NCBI GenBank assembly: GCA_040797845.1 | Contig: JBFNFA010000014.1 | Location: 18,378 to 82,377, forward strand | DNA: 64,000 bases | Source of the DNA: Clostridium_AW sp040797845 | GTDB taxonomy: Bacteria; Bacillota; Clostridia; Clostridiales; Clostridiaceae | Direction of reading: 5' to 3' | Shown here: one piece after another, positions 51,578 through 60,408 of the stretch | Layout: each line of letters opens with the position of its first letter | Position numbering within the stretch: position 1 is the stretch's first letter | Notes under the pieces: generated by a model | Database searches by the model: none | The model's input: the letters and a program-made list of their open reading frames with translations, nothing else | Told to the model about the DNA's origin: nothing | Position numbers and translations under genes: made by a program

Positions 51578-52027
51578 CTATAAAACCTCTAGTCTATCCA
51601 AAACTTCTATCACAGATTTCCTTATAAATTCTACTAACTCCTTATTCCTCTTATCCTCAATATCTTTAAAAGGCATTACTTTATAAAGTCTTGCTGCATT
51701 ACAGCCTATTAGCCTTGCCACACTAATTTCATAATCTTTTACTTCCTTTAATATTAATGGCTCCTTCTCTTTTAATTTAATATAATGAACGGCTACTTTA
51801 TTTTTATTTATGGCTATACCTATACCCATATTAGATTCTTTACAGGCTCCATAAGCCATTTTCATTAAATCTTCATATTGAAAATTAGCATTAGTTTCAG
51901 TGGAATTTATAACTTCCCATGGAATTCCCTCTTCTTCCATACCCGCTAACACTTCTACTAAAATTTTTTCATCTGGATTATAAGTATAAACTCTTATACA
52001 GTGAAGATTTATTCTTTCATCCTTCAT
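51578..52027 (-). CDS. pduH: Diol dehydratase reactivase small subunit PduH
   Basis: Small subunit of the factor that swaps damaged cobalamin out of inactivated diol/glycerol dehydratase. A 149-residue protein with the pattern YNPDEKILVEVLAGMEEEGIPWEVI, NMGIGIAINKNKVAVHYIKLKEKEPLI and LIGCNAARLYKVMPFKD. The first part resembles the beta subunit of the dehydratase, as expected in PduH/DdrB. It overlaps pduG by 11 bases, suggesting coupled translation of the complex. Confidence 0.93.
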   Translation of the reverse strand: MKDERINLHCIRVYTYNPDEKILVEVLAGMEEEGIPWEVINSTETNANFQYEDLMKMAYGACKESNMGIGIAINKNKVAVHYIKLKEKEPLILKEVKDYEISVARLIGCNAARLYKVMPFKDIEDKRNKELVEFIRKSVIEVLDRLEVL

Positions 52028-53846
52028 TTTCTCTGCTCCTTAGTTTATTGTAGTAAGATATTACAAGACCTGTAGCCACTGCATTCCTTGGTCCTTCTTC
52101 CCCTCTAATATTTCCTCTTCCACAAACTATACCATAGTGAGATAATTCATCTGAAATCATCTCTGATATCTCAAAATCTATAGCAGAGCCTCCCAATAAT
52201 ACAACAAAATCTATGCTTCTTATATTATTATTAGGAGATACATCTTTTAACGCTCTTAAAACATTGGTTATGAATACTCGCCTCTTAGCTTCCCTTCTAA
52301 CCATTTTTATCTTCTCTATAGTATGTCTTGTAGGTATTGGGACCAGTTCATTTTCTTTTACTACTACAACACGGGCAAATAACGATGAAGGTAAATGCTT
52401 TTGAAAGAAACATACGCTGCCACCTTCATACCTTAAATTAAATAAGCTTTCAACTTTAGCTAGTGGGTATTTTTTTATGTCTTCTGCTAAACTAAAATCC
52501 TCTATTCCTAATTCAGATTTTATTAACATGGTAACCATTTCTCCTGCTCCAGCATGGTGTACAGATTTTATAGAATTTGATTTTCCTATGTATGCTGAAT
52601 CGGTAGAGCCTCCACCCATATCTAAGATTACAAGAGGTTTATCTGCACCTGGAGTGGTCAATCCTCCAAGTACAGCCATATTTGCTTCAACTCCTTCAAT
52701 TAAAACCTTAACCTTAGTTTCCTCTCTAAGTTTTTGAGCAATGTGCTCCATAGGAAGCTTACTGGTTTTTACCATGGCAGCTAAGGCTACTGCATTTTCT
52801 AATGCAAATTCACCAGCAACTCCTCCTTGAACTTTTTGAGGAAGAAAGGTATCTACCGCAAGAATATCTCCAATTCCTATTTCATTTAAATGTTGTTTAG
52901 TTAATTCTCCCATAACCTGCCTTACTCTCTCAATCATCCCTCCTACGTTTGTGCCAGCTTCACCAGTTATATCCTTTAAAGGGCATACTTCAGATAGAGC
53001 TTCCATTATCCTTTCTCCACCCTCTTCTATGCCTATTTCTTTTATTCTTTTTCCCATGAAAATTAATTTTCCTGCAGGTATAATTCTTTCTTTAACATCA
53101 CCTTCAGGCGTCCTTATAACCACTGCAGATCTATTACCAATTAAGGCTCTAGCTACAGGAATAACCTGTTTAGTTTCCTTTGAGGATAGGTTAAAAATAG
53201 TAGCTAGTCCATAAGGGTTTGATAGAGTCTTTATAGTTTCACCTGGGTTAGCAACTTCAACAGCACCCATCATTCCTATAGGTATTTTATCTGTAAAAGC
53301 TACTTCATCTACTATGGGTATTTTTTTTATTAGTCTATTACATATAATAACCCCATCATCTCCTTGAGCTATGGCTCCGTTAATTTTCGCACCTCGCTCC
53401 ATAGCTAAGTTTAACTCCTTTGCAGCTCTTTCAAAATGAATATGCTTTGGTATGATGCATATAACTTCCTCTGAGCCTATATTTATAAGTTCTTCTAAGT
53501 AAATTATTTTACCAATGCCAAGCCCAATGCCTCCTGGAGTATCCGGGTTATGCCCTATCATAGTAGACTCTGTGATTACCGTTTCAGTTATGGTTTCCAT
53601 AGCAACATCACCAATTACAGGAGTAGCTTCATTTATACATATTACTTCTAAATCACTTATATTTACATTTATCTTGCTACATGCATCTTTTAGTACTAAC
53701 ATCATTCCTGCAATATTTTCAACAGTACCCTTTATTCCAGAAGTCTTGCCAATGCTGCTGCTTAAAAATTTTAATCCATTTCCAATGTCAGCAATGGCAA
53801 CTTCTGTAGTAGAATTTCCTATATCGATTCCTGCAACTAGCTTCAA
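52017..53846 (-). CDS. pduG: Diol dehydratase reactivase large subunit PduG
   Basis: ATPase subunit of the reactivating chaperone for B12-dependent diol/glycerol dehydratase. A 609-residue actin/Hsp70-fold protein: MKLVAGIDIGNSTTEVAIADI (ATP phosphate loop), GHNPDTPGGIGLG, LVILDMGGGSTDSAYIGK (second phosphate loop), and VVLLGGSAIDFEISEMISDELSHYGIVCGRGNIRGEEGPRNAVATG near the end. It sits between the dehydratase subunits and pduH, the normal order. Confidence 0.96.
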   Translation of the reverse strand: MKLVAGIDIGNSTTEVAIADIGNGLKFLSSSIGKTSGIKGTVENIAGMMLVLKDACSKINVNISDLEVICINEATPVIGDVAMETITETVITESTMIGHNPDTPGGIGLGIGKIIYLEELINIGSEEVICIIPKHIHFERAAKELNLAMERGAKINGAIAQGDDGVIICNRLIKKIPIVDEVAFTDKIPIGMMGAVEVANPGETIKTLSNPYGLATIFNLSSKETKQVIPVARALIGNRSAVVIRTPEGDVKERIIPAGKLIFMGKRIKEIGIEEGGERIMEALSEVCPLKDITGEAGTNVGGMIERVRQVMGELTKQHLNEIGIGDILAVDTFLPQKVQGGVAGEFALENAVALAAMVKTSKLPMEHIAQKLREETKVKVLIEGVEANMAVLGGLTTPGADKPLVILDMGGGSTDSAYIGKSNSIKSVHHAGAGEMVTMLIKSELGIEDFSLAEDIKKYPLAKVESLFNLRYEGGSVCFFQKHLPSSLFARVVVVKENELVPIPTRHTIEKIKMVRREAKRRVFITNVLRALKDVSPNNNIRSIDFVVLLGGSAIDFEISEMISDELSHYGIVCGRGNIRGEEGPRNAVATGLVISYYNKLRSRENEG

Positions 53847-53867
53847 TGCAAATCACCTCTAACTCTA

Positions 53868-54392
53868 CTATTCTTTTAGTCTTCCTCTCTTATCATATAC
53901 TTCTGCTGCATGCCTAACTAAAGCCGCATTTAATTTAGCATTATATTCCCTTTCTAGTTCTAAGGCTATATTTAAAAGTTCTTCTTTTGTAGACCTATAA
54001 GGTCTCAGTGCATTATAAATTTCAAGCACTCTTTCATCTGGCACCGCTGTAAGCTCCGCCGCTCTCTTTAAGTTTCTCGCAAATTGATATCTGCCAACGC
54101 TTTCAGCAATTTCAGCTTGACATAATAACACCTCTCCTGTTATCTTTATATCTTCAGGAGTTATATTTCCATTCATAACATTATTGATATTTATTTCATC
54201 AATGCCTTTACCTGTTTTAGTGTTTAAAAGCTCTTTTCTATTTTTTATAAGAGGATAATCTCCTTTATTTAACTTACCCTTAATGTTCTCTGAAGACTTG
54301 GGGTATGAAACTTCCTTAAACTCTTTATCCTCACTGGTATTTAAATTTTTCAACACTTCATTGATAATTTGCTCTATTAAAGTATTATCCAT
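53868..54392 (-). CDS. pduE: Diol dehydratase small (gamma) subunit PduE
   Basis: Small subunit of adenosylcobalamin-dependent propanediol/glycerol dehydratase, about 174 residues. Motifs: YPLIKNRKELLNTKTGKGIDEININNVMNG, EVLLCQAEIAESVGRYQFARNLKRAAELTAVPDERVLEIYNALRPYRST and the C-terminal RHAAEVYDKRGRLKE. The N-terminal helix LIEQIINEVLKNL looks like an encapsulation peptide. I choose the ATG after AGGGGTGAAA; an earlier TTG in frame overlaps the pduD end. Confidence 0.95.
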   Translation of the reverse strand: MDNTLIEQIINEVLKNLNTSEDKEFKEVSYPKSSENIKGKLNKGDYPLIKNRKELLNTKTGKGIDEININNVMNGNITPEDIKITGEVLLCQAEIAESVGRYQFARNLKRAAELTAVPDERVLEIYNALRPYRSTKEELLNIALELEREYNAKLNAALVRHAAEVYDKRGRLKE

Positions 54393-54402
54393 ATTTTCAC
54401 CC

Positions 54403-55071
54403 CTATTCAAATACTACTTTAAGCTCTACAGGTTTCTTACGTTGAACTACATAGTTTGTTTCTTTAATATGTAGTACTGCAGATATAGCTTGATAGCTTG
54501 GCCTTGCCATTTGATCATTTCTAACTGGAACAGGATCTGGTGATTCCCCTTTAGCATATTTTGCGGCATTTTTTCCTATGTTTCTATAGGTTTCTCTATC
54601 TATCAAAGGAGCTTGAGGAAATAATTCTAAATTATTTAATGGTTGTAAGTCCTTTTGATGAATAACCGTTGTTCCTTTTGATTGAATTCCAATTCCTATG
54701 CCAGAACCACTTAATTTTGCAGCATCATGAGCCATAAATGCCACGTCAGATGTCCTAAATACTTTAATAATCCTTGGAGTTACGCCCTCTTCTTCAATGC
54801 CTGCCATAACTTCCTTTAATATATCTTCATGAGGTATGCCTATTATGCTTTGAGTCAATCTTTCTCCAAAGGCTGCCCCCACAGCGATTACAACCTCATC
54901 TGCTATTTTCCCTATGGCTGCCTCTCCATTTTCTATTGTTTTAAATTTGCCATTGTTCTTTTGGATTGGCTTATTAACTTCTTTTTCAGTTTTTTGCCCC
55001 TCTCCCATCTGTCTTAATACTTCTCTAGTTATAATTTCTATTAAATCTTCATTGGAAAATACATTAGCCAT
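54403..55071 (-). CDS. pduD: Diol dehydratase medium (beta) subunit PduD
   Basis: Medium subunit of the B12 diol dehydratase, 222 residues. The N-terminal helix (SNEDLIEIITREVLRQMGEG) is a typical encapsulation peptide that directs the enzyme into the shell. The core has DEVVIAVGAAFGERLTQSIIGIPHEDILKEVMAGIEEEGVTPRIIKVFRTSDVAFMAHDAAKLSGSGIGIGIQSKGTTVIHQKDL, a cobalamin-side region of the family. It lies between pduC and pduE, in the normal order. Confidence 0.96.
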   Translation of the reverse strand: MANVFSNEDLIEIITREVLRQMGEGQKTEKEVNKPIQKNNGKFKTIENGEAAIGKIADEVVIAVGAAFGERLTQSIIGIPHEDILKEVMAGIEEEGVTPRIIKVFRTSDVAFMAHDAAKLSGSGIGIGIQSKGTTVIHQKDLQPLNNLELFPQAPLIDRETYRNIGKNAAKYAKGESPDPVPVRNDQMARPSYQAISAVLHIKETNYVVQRKKPVELKVVFE

Positions 55072-55085
55072 AATCTCACTCCCCC

Positions 55086-56750
55086 TTATATAGATGCTGG
55101 ATCAAGAGCTTGTGTAATATTTTTAACCTCTTCCCATCTCTCTCCATCTAATCTATAGCCAGTTCCTGGTCCCATGTAATCATTCATATCATTAACTGCT
55201 GTTATTACATTAAAATCTTTATCAAATATGGATGATGTGTGTAGATAATCACCTGCAACTCTTTGTCTTAGCATATTCAATACATTGGAAGCTACATCTT
55301 CAAAACCTGATTTATAAAGAGCTTTAACTATATCAAGTCCTGTAAGTCCCCTATCCAATAATTCTTGAGCTGCCTTTAAATCTTCTACTACATTTCTATT
55401 TGGCATGTCCTGACTTCCATGGGCATAAGTTGCGGCCTCTACTTCCTCATCAGTAATTGGTGGAAGGGCTAACTCTTTAAATACCGCTTGAAGTGCCTTT
55501 GCTGCTTTGTTTCTTATTTTTGTAACTTCTTCTTCCGTTACAGGTTTTAGTCCTCCATCCACTTTTAAATCCCTTTGTATAATTAAGTAATCGTCATAAT
55601 CCTCTGCATCAAAGTTTGACCCTGCAAACATGTTGTCATAGTTTGGCACTGCACTATATCCAGAAAATATAAAATCTGTTCCTGGTAGGAACTGCATCAT
55701 AGTTCTCGCTGTTTTTCTTATTGATGAATGAGTAAAGGTTTGATCATTTCCAGAAGCTACTTCTAAGTCCAACATAGTTGTAATAAGATTTTCTGCCAAA
55801 ACTGCTCTTATACCGCCTGCTACTGCACCTGGCACACCAATGCAACTTATGGAACCATTTTGTAGCCCTTGTGCCCCTGCTCCTTTTGTAATCATGATAC
55901 ATCTCGCCTCAAGATATAGCATAGATTTACCTTCTGCATATCCCATTTGAACCTCAGAACCTGTTCCTGAGGTAAATCTCATCTTTAATCCTCTTGACGC
56001 ATAGGCAGAAGCTAAAAACGCTTTTGACCATGGTGTGTCATCTCCATCAACAAATACATTCTCTGTACCATATACGGATATGGTTTCTGCATAAGAAGTA
56101 TAGCCAAGCATACCAAGTTTTAGTTCAGTAGCTTCTTCAAGAGCACATTGAGTTAGAACTCCTCCTCTTCCTGTTTGAGCACCTATTAATAGAGATAGAG
56201 CATTGAAAGGAGCATATCTAACTATACCAACAGTAGTTTCCATCTCATCAAAGCCTCTCATTGCTGCTTCAGCTCCATCTGCTGCTATTTGAACTGGATT
56301 ATCTTTAACATTAGTTACATGACACTGGTTTGCTGGAGTTCTTCTTGCCCTCATCTTTTGAAGGGCCATCATCATTTCAACTACATTTAGGCTATCAACA
56401 ACTTCTACTATCTTAGCTGGAGTTAAAGCTGTAGTAATTTCTACTAATTTTTCTCTTGCTACATTTATGTCCACTAACATTCTAGCTATTTCCATAGAAG
56501 GGATACTCATAGCTTTTTCAACATTTTCTATATTTAGTGCATAATCACCAATAAATACATCTATAAAATCAAAGTCCTCTCTTCTTTTACCGTCCATTTC
56601 AACTATTAAACCATTTTCTATTTTTATACTCGGTTTAGGATCTTTAGGACTTCCTACAGCAATAAGCCCTACCTCCGCCCAATCCTTAACAAATCCATCC
56701 TTATTAACTTCTTTGTTTTTTAAAATTTCAAATCTCTTAGATTTTTCCAT
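55086..56750 (-). CDS. pduC: Diol dehydratase large (alpha) subunit PduC
   Basis: Catalytic subunit of adenosylcobalamin-dependent propanediol (or glycerol) dehydratase, 554 residues, the usual length. It forms a TIM barrel that holds the substrate and potassium or calcium ion. Seen: MMALQKMRARRTPANQCHVTN, MRGFDEMETTVGIVRYAPFNALSLLIGAQTGRGGVLTQCALEEATEL, GTGSEVQMGYAEGKSMLYLEARC and GSQDMPNRNVVEDLK. Sequence alone does not tell whether 1,2-propanediol or glycerol is preferred. The start is preceded by GGGATGGTG, a modest ribosome site, 21 bases after pduB. Confidence 0.97.
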   Translation of the reverse strand: MEKSKRFEILKNKEVNKDGFVKDWAEVGLIAVGSPKDPKPSIKIENGLIVEMDGKRREDFDFIDVFIGDYALNIENVEKAMSIPSMEIARMLVDINVAREKLVEITTALTPAKIVEVVDSLNVVEMMMALQKMRARRTPANQCHVTNVKDNPVQIAADGAEAAMRGFDEMETTVGIVRYAPFNALSLLIGAQTGRGGVLTQCALEEATELKLGMLGYTSYAETISVYGTENVFVDGDDTPWSKAFLASAYASRGLKMRFTSGTGSEVQMGYAEGKSMLYLEARCIMITKGAGAQGLQNGSISCIGVPGAVAGGIRAVLAENLITTMLDLEVASGNDQTFTHSSIRKTARTMMQFLPGTDFIFSGYSAVPNYDNMFAGSNFDAEDYDDYLIIQRDLKVDGGLKPVTEEEVTKIRNKAAKALQAVFKELALPPITDEEVEAATYAHGSQDMPNRNVVEDLKAAQELLDRGLTGLDIVKALYKSGFEDVASNVLNMLRQRVAGDYLHTSSIFDKDFNVITAVNDMNDYMGPGTGYRLDGERWEEVKNITQALDPASI

Positions 56751-56770
56751 TCCTCACACCATCCCTATAA

Positions 56771-57583
56771 TTAAATGTATGGAGTAGTTGATGACTCAGG
56801 CTTTTGCCCCATAGCTTTAAGTATGACTAATCCTTTATCTCTTGCAGCCATTACAGATTGTCTAACTGCTCCTGAATCCCCTGTTATAGCAAGTATAACT
56901 TCATTTGAATGAGCTGTCCCTGCATTAGGGCTTGAATAAGCAACAGCTTCAACGTTTGCAGTTTTTAGAGCAGTATCTGCCATAACTACACCAATAGCCG
57001 CTGGAGCCCCAACTATAAGCCCAAATGCCTTTCCTATAGGCGCTCCAAAAGCCTTATTTACTGCATAACTTGCCCTGGCCGTATACTGAAGCTCTAAGTG
57101 TCCTGCATCACATCCATAAACATCACCAAAAGTTCTGTCCAATTCTCTTAAAGCTACCTCTACAGCTCTTCTTGCGTCTGAAACATCTTCTGATGCTAAA
57201 ATTATTAATGATCCATGTCCTGCTCCACCTTTAGTATCTCTTGCAAGCTCAACTGCTACAACTTCGGTGTTAGTTGCTTTAACAGCTTCATCTGCCGCCA
57301 TTATATGAGGGCCAGCTCCTGTTCTTGAACCTAAGATACCAATGGATCTATATTTCTTATCTAATCCTATTCTTTCATGAAGGGCGGTATCTACATTAGC
57401 TATTACTAGTCCTACTGTATCACCAATAGCACATCCTATATATTCTGTAATGCTTGATGACCCTATTAGATTTTCCACCTTTTTTTCCTCCTCTTCTATT
57501 TCTATATGAAGAATTTCTTTATCTTTCATCTCTATTTGTCTTTTTACTTCCTCTAAAACTTTTTGAACAATATCCTTATTCAT
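56771..57583 (-). CDS. pduB: Microcompartment shell protein PduB (tandem BMC)
   Basis: A 270-residue shell trimer with two permuted BMC domains (about residues 50-150 and 155-265): FGLIVGAPAAIGVVMADTALKTANVEAVAYSSPNAGTAHSNEVILAITGDSGAVRQSVMAARDKGLVIL in the second. The N-terminal 37 residues (KDIVQKVLEEVKRQIEMKDKE...) are a helical extension that in Salmonella PduB links the shell to cargo. No clear internal start for a PduB' form was seen. It follows pduA by 15 bases. Confidence 0.95.
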   Translation of the reverse strand: MNKDIVQKVLEEVKRQIEMKDKEILHIEIEEEEKKVENLIGSSSITEYIGCAIGDTVGLVIANVDTALHERIGLDKKYRSIGILGSRTGAGPHIMAADEAVKATNTEVVAVELARDTKGGAGHGSLIILASEDVSDARRAVEVALRELDRTFGDVYGCDAGHLELQYTARASYAVNKAFGAPIGKAFGLIVGAPAAIGVVMADTALKTANVEAVAYSSPNAGTAHSNEVILAITGDSGAVRQSVMAARDKGLVILKAMGQKPESSTTPYI

Positions 57584-57598
57584 ACTCTATCTACCCTT

Positions 57599-57883
57599 TT
57601 ATTCTTGATTAGATTTAGGTAGAACTTTTTCAACATCTGTGTGAGGTCTTGGTATTACGTGTACAGATATTAATTCTCCAACTCTTTGTGCTGAAGTAGC
57701 TCCTGCATCTGTAGCAGCCTTAACTGCCCCTACATCCCCTCTAACCATTACAGTTACTAAACCTGCTCCAACCTTTTCATACCCAATCAAACTAACATTT
57801 GCAGCCTTAACCATAGCATCTGCTGCTTCAATTGCTGACACCAATCCTTTAGTTTCAATCATTCCTAAGGCTTCTTGTCCCAT
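57599..57883 (-). CDS. pduA: Microcompartment shell hexamer PduA
   Basis: A 94-residue single BMC-domain protein that forms shell hexamers with a central pore for the diol substrate. Motifs: ALGMIETKGLVSAIEAADAMVKAANVSLIGYEKVGAGLVTVMVRGDVGAVKAATDAGATSAQRVGELISVHVIPRPHTDVE. It is the first gene of the operon and the only single-domain hexamer in it. GGAGGTG precedes the ATG. Transcription probably starts near a TATACT at 57972-57967, close to a pair of direct repeats. Confidence 0.97.
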   Translation of the reverse strand: MGQEALGMIETKGLVSAIEAADAMVKAANVSLIGYEKVGAGLVTVMVRGDVGAVKAATDAGATSAQRVGELISVHVIPRPHTDVEKVLPKSNQE

Positions 57884-57985
57884 ATAGACACCTCCAAATT
57901 TATTTTCTATCTAAACTATATACCATTTTGTTCCATTTAAACTTAATTATATTGATATGTTTTTATAGTATATTGACATACTTAA

Positions 57986-58022
57986 TTTGTATTTTATTTA
58001 CTTTCGTTTGTATTTTATTTAC
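57986..58022 (-). promoter_or_regulatory. Direct repeats at the pdu promoter (AraC-type regulator site)
   Basis: TTTGTATTTTATTTAC occurs twice with exactly 21 bases between repeat starts (two turns of DNA). The nearer copy overlaps the expected -35 region of the pdu promoter (-10 TATACT about 20 bases on). This is the layout for an AraC-type activator, and such a regulator is encoded just to the right. Confidence 0.78.
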
Positions 58023-58102
58023 ATTAAATAGGTTTATTGGAATTTATTTAAAGGATTTTCTCTTTAAAACATAGAATAGATAATTGTTATAGGGGTGATA
58101 TA

Positions 58103-59338
58103 ATGGCCATATTCAATAATTATAGGTTTAATGAAATTATTGACATAGATTTTTTACAAAATATACAAGATAAGTTTGCTAATATAGTTGGACTCTCTAC
58201 CATTACCGTAGATGAAAGCGGTAACCCTGTGGCTAACTCAAGTAAATTTTCTAAGTTTTGCACTCTAATTAGAAGTAGTGATGAGGGAAGAAGAAGATGT
58301 ACCTTATGTGATTCTAAGGGTGGGTTCGATGCCATGCGCCAAGGTAAACCAATAATTTATTTTTGCCACGCAGGATTAACTGATTTAGCTGCGCCTATTA
58401 TTGTAGACAACAACTACATAGGATGTATGTTATGCGGTCAAGTTATTGTTGAAGAGTTTGATAATAAGAATAAGATAGATTTAAATAGATTATCAAAAGA
58501 GCTAAATCTTCAAAAAACTGAACTAGAAGACGCACTTAATGAAGTTAATGTGTGGAAACATAAAGATATTACAGAATCTGCAGATTTTCTGTTTCTATTC
58601 TCTAACTTCATTGCCAAAATTGGAATATCTAACATTATTAATAATAAGCTTTTGAAAGAAACTCAAGAAAAAGCAATATTAGAAAAACTACTTAAGAATA
58701 CCAAGATAAAAGCCCTTCAATCTCAAATTAATCCCCACTTTTTATTCAATACTTTAAATACAGTTGGTAGAATGGCACTTATTGAAAATGCTCCTAAAAC
58801 AGAATCTCTTATTTATGCCCTTTCCGATCTACTTAGATATAGCATAAAAAACTCTCAGCATTTAGTTACTATTGATACTGAAATCAAAAATATAGAAAAG
58901 TACCTATATATACAACATCAGCGGTTCGGAGATAGAATTTCATATGAAATTAATATTGATGAAAGAATATGTAATTGCAAAATACCTGTTATGACTTTAC
59001 AACCTTTAGTTGAAAATTCCATAATACATGGTTTAGAATCTAGAAAAGAAGGAGGAAAAGTTATAATTAATGGAGAAATTTTTTATGATAAATATATTTT
59101 ATTAGAAATAATAGATAACGGCTTAGGAATGGATGAAATCAAACTTAAAATGATAAATTTCTACAATAATGAAAACACATCTCTTGAGCTAGGTATTCAA
59201 AATGTGAAAGATAGATTATTACATTATTTCGCACATGAGTGCAGCTTTTTTGTGGAAAGCACTCTAGGTTCCGGTACTAAAGTTACAATGAAAATACCTC
59301 ATTATTTTTCTGGAGAAATGTCATGTATAAATTATTAA
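58103..59338 (+). CDS. PocR-domain sensor histidine kinase
   Basis: A 411-residue cytoplasmic kinase without membrane segments. Residues 12-175 fit the PocR ligand domain (FCTLIRSSDEGRRRCTLCDSKGGFDAMRQGKPIIYFCHAGLTDLAAPII, with conserved cysteines), known to sense diols in pdu regulators. Residues 195-290 are a LytS/YesM-type His_kinase domain (LQSQINPHFLFNTLNTVGRMALIE), and the rest is HATPase_c (QPLVENSIIHGLE, DNGLGM). It is divergent from pduA and overlaps the response regulator gene by 16 bases, so it probably senses propanediol or glycerol. GGGGTGA precedes the ATG. Confidence 0.94.
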   Translation: MAIFNNYRFNEIIDIDFLQNIQDKFANIVGLSTITVDESGNPVANSSKFSKFCTLIRSSDEGRRRCTLCDSKGGFDAMRQGKPIIYFCHAGLTDLAAPIIVDNNYIGCMLCGQVIVEEFDNKNKIDLNRLSKELNLQKTELEDALNEVNVWKHKDITESADFLFLFSNFIAKIGISNIINNKLLKETQEKAILEKLLKNTKIKALQSQINPHFLFNTLNTVGRMALIENAPKTESLIYALSDLLRYSIKNSQHLVTIDTEIKNIEKYLYIQHQRFGDRISYEINIDERICNCKIPVMTLQPLVENSIIHGLESRKEGGKVIINGEIFYDKYILLEIIDNGLGMDEIKLKMINFYNNENTSLELGIQNVKDRLLHYFAHECSFFVESTLGSGTKVTMKIPHYFSGEMSCINY

Positions 59339-60057
59339 TTGCTGAGGACGAAGTTTTAGAGCGTAAGGCTCTAAATTTTATCATAAAAAATAATTTTTCT
59401 AATGTAAAAATTATAGGCGAAGCCAAGGATGGAGAAGAAGCTCTTAGTATGGCTAAAAGCGCTGAGCCTCACATTATTATAATGGACATAAAAATGCCTG
59501 TAATAAGTGGTCTTCAATGCCAACAAATCATATATGATCTACTACCGGACACTAAGACTATAATATTGACAGCTTATGATGATTTTAAATTTGCGCAATT
59601 TGCTATAAAAGCAAACGTCTTTGACTACTTGCTAAAGCCTGCTAAGCCCCAGGAGTTGATCCAGTCTATAAACAATGCAATTTCTCAAATAAACAGGAAC
59701 AAAATAGGCTTTAAAAATCAGTTAATAGATGTAGATTGTGATATTATAGAGAAAGCTATTCAATTTATTAATGATAATTATAGTAAAGAAATAACTTTAG
59801 AAGATATTTCTTCCCATGTTCATTTGAATCCTCAATATTTTAGTAGATTCTTCAAATCCAAAGTGAATATTAATTTTGTAGATTATTTATCTAAGTTAAG
59901 AATAGAAAAATCTAAAGCTCAACTAATTGATTCTGATAAAAATATTGGCTATATAGCATTGAATGTAGGATTTACAGATTCCGCATACTTTAGTAAGGTT
60001 TTTAAAAAAATTACTGGAGTTTCTCCCTATAAATTTAGAAAAGATAATAAATTGTAA
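59323..60057 (+). CDS. Response regulator with AraC-type DNA-binding domain
   Basis: A 244-residue YesN-like regulator. The receiver has EDE at 8-10, phospho-acceptor Asp in IIIMDIKMPVISG, TAYDDFKFAQFA and KPAKPQEL. Residues about 140-243 hold two AraC helix-turn-helices (ITLEDISSHVHLNPQYFSRFFKSKVNINFVDYLSKLRIEKSKAQL and IALNVGFTDSAYFSKVFKKITGVSPYKFRK). It should be the partner of the PocR kinase and activate pduA through the 21-bp-spaced direct repeats. Confidence 0.94.
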   Translation: MYKLLIAEDEVLERKALNFIIKNNFSNVKIIGEAKDGEEALSMAKSAEPHIIIMDIKMPVISGLQCQQIIYDLLPDTKTIILTAYDDFKFAQFAIKANVFDYLLKPAKPQELIQSINNAISQINRNKIGFKNQLIDVDCDIIEKAIQFINDNYSKEITLEDISSHVHLNPQYFSRFFKSKVNINFVDYLSKLRIEKSKAQLIDSDKNIGYIALNVGFTDSAYFSKVFKKITGVSPYKFRKDNKL

Positions 60058-60097
60058 CATATGTATATGTTTAAGAAGTAAAGAAAAGAGGTTTACA

Positions 60098-60367
60098 ATG
60101 AAAATATTTTATTATTATTTATTAATTATTAATCTATACGGATTTATAATAATGTACATAGATAAAAGAAAATCTATAAAGGGTAAGTGGAGAATATCTG
60201 AAAAGAATTTATTTTTAACTGCTCTAGCTTTTGGCAGTATAGGTATTTTTCTAGGTATGCAATTATTTCGTCATAAGACAAAACATAAAAGCTTTACCTT
60301 TGGAATTCCTTGTATATTTATACTTCAAATGGTATCCATGGTATATGTAAAAAATATATTATTTTAA
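60098..60367 (+). CDS. DUF1294 small membrane protein
   Basis: An 89-residue protein with three hydrophobic segments and the DUF1294 pattern: MYIDKRKSIKGKWRISEKNLFLTALAFGSIGIFLGMQLFRHKTKHKSFTFGIP. The role is unknown. GAGGT precedes the ATG. It lies 40 bases after the response regulator gene, has its own terminator, and is possibly transcribed together with it. Confidence 0.88.
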   Translation: MKIFYYYLLIINLYGFIIMYIDKRKSIKGKWRISEKNLFLTALAFGSIGIFLGMQLFRHKTKHKSFTFGIPCIFILQMVSMVYVKNILF

Positions 60368-60377
60368 ATTGAAAATA

Positions 60378-60402
60378 CAATTAGCCAAAATATGGCTAAT
60401 TG
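60378..60402 (+). terminator. Terminator after DUF1294 gene
   Basis: A perfect 10-bp stem (CAATTAGCCA/TGGCTAATTG) with a 5-base loop followed by CATTTTTT. Confidence 0.88.
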
Positions 60403-60408
60403 CATTTT

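Noticed and set aside
57884..58102. Cobalamin riboswitch in front of the pdu operon
   Set aside because: The gap is too short and A/T-rich, and no B12-box-like G/C-rich sequence was seen. Direct repeats for a protein regulator explain the region better.
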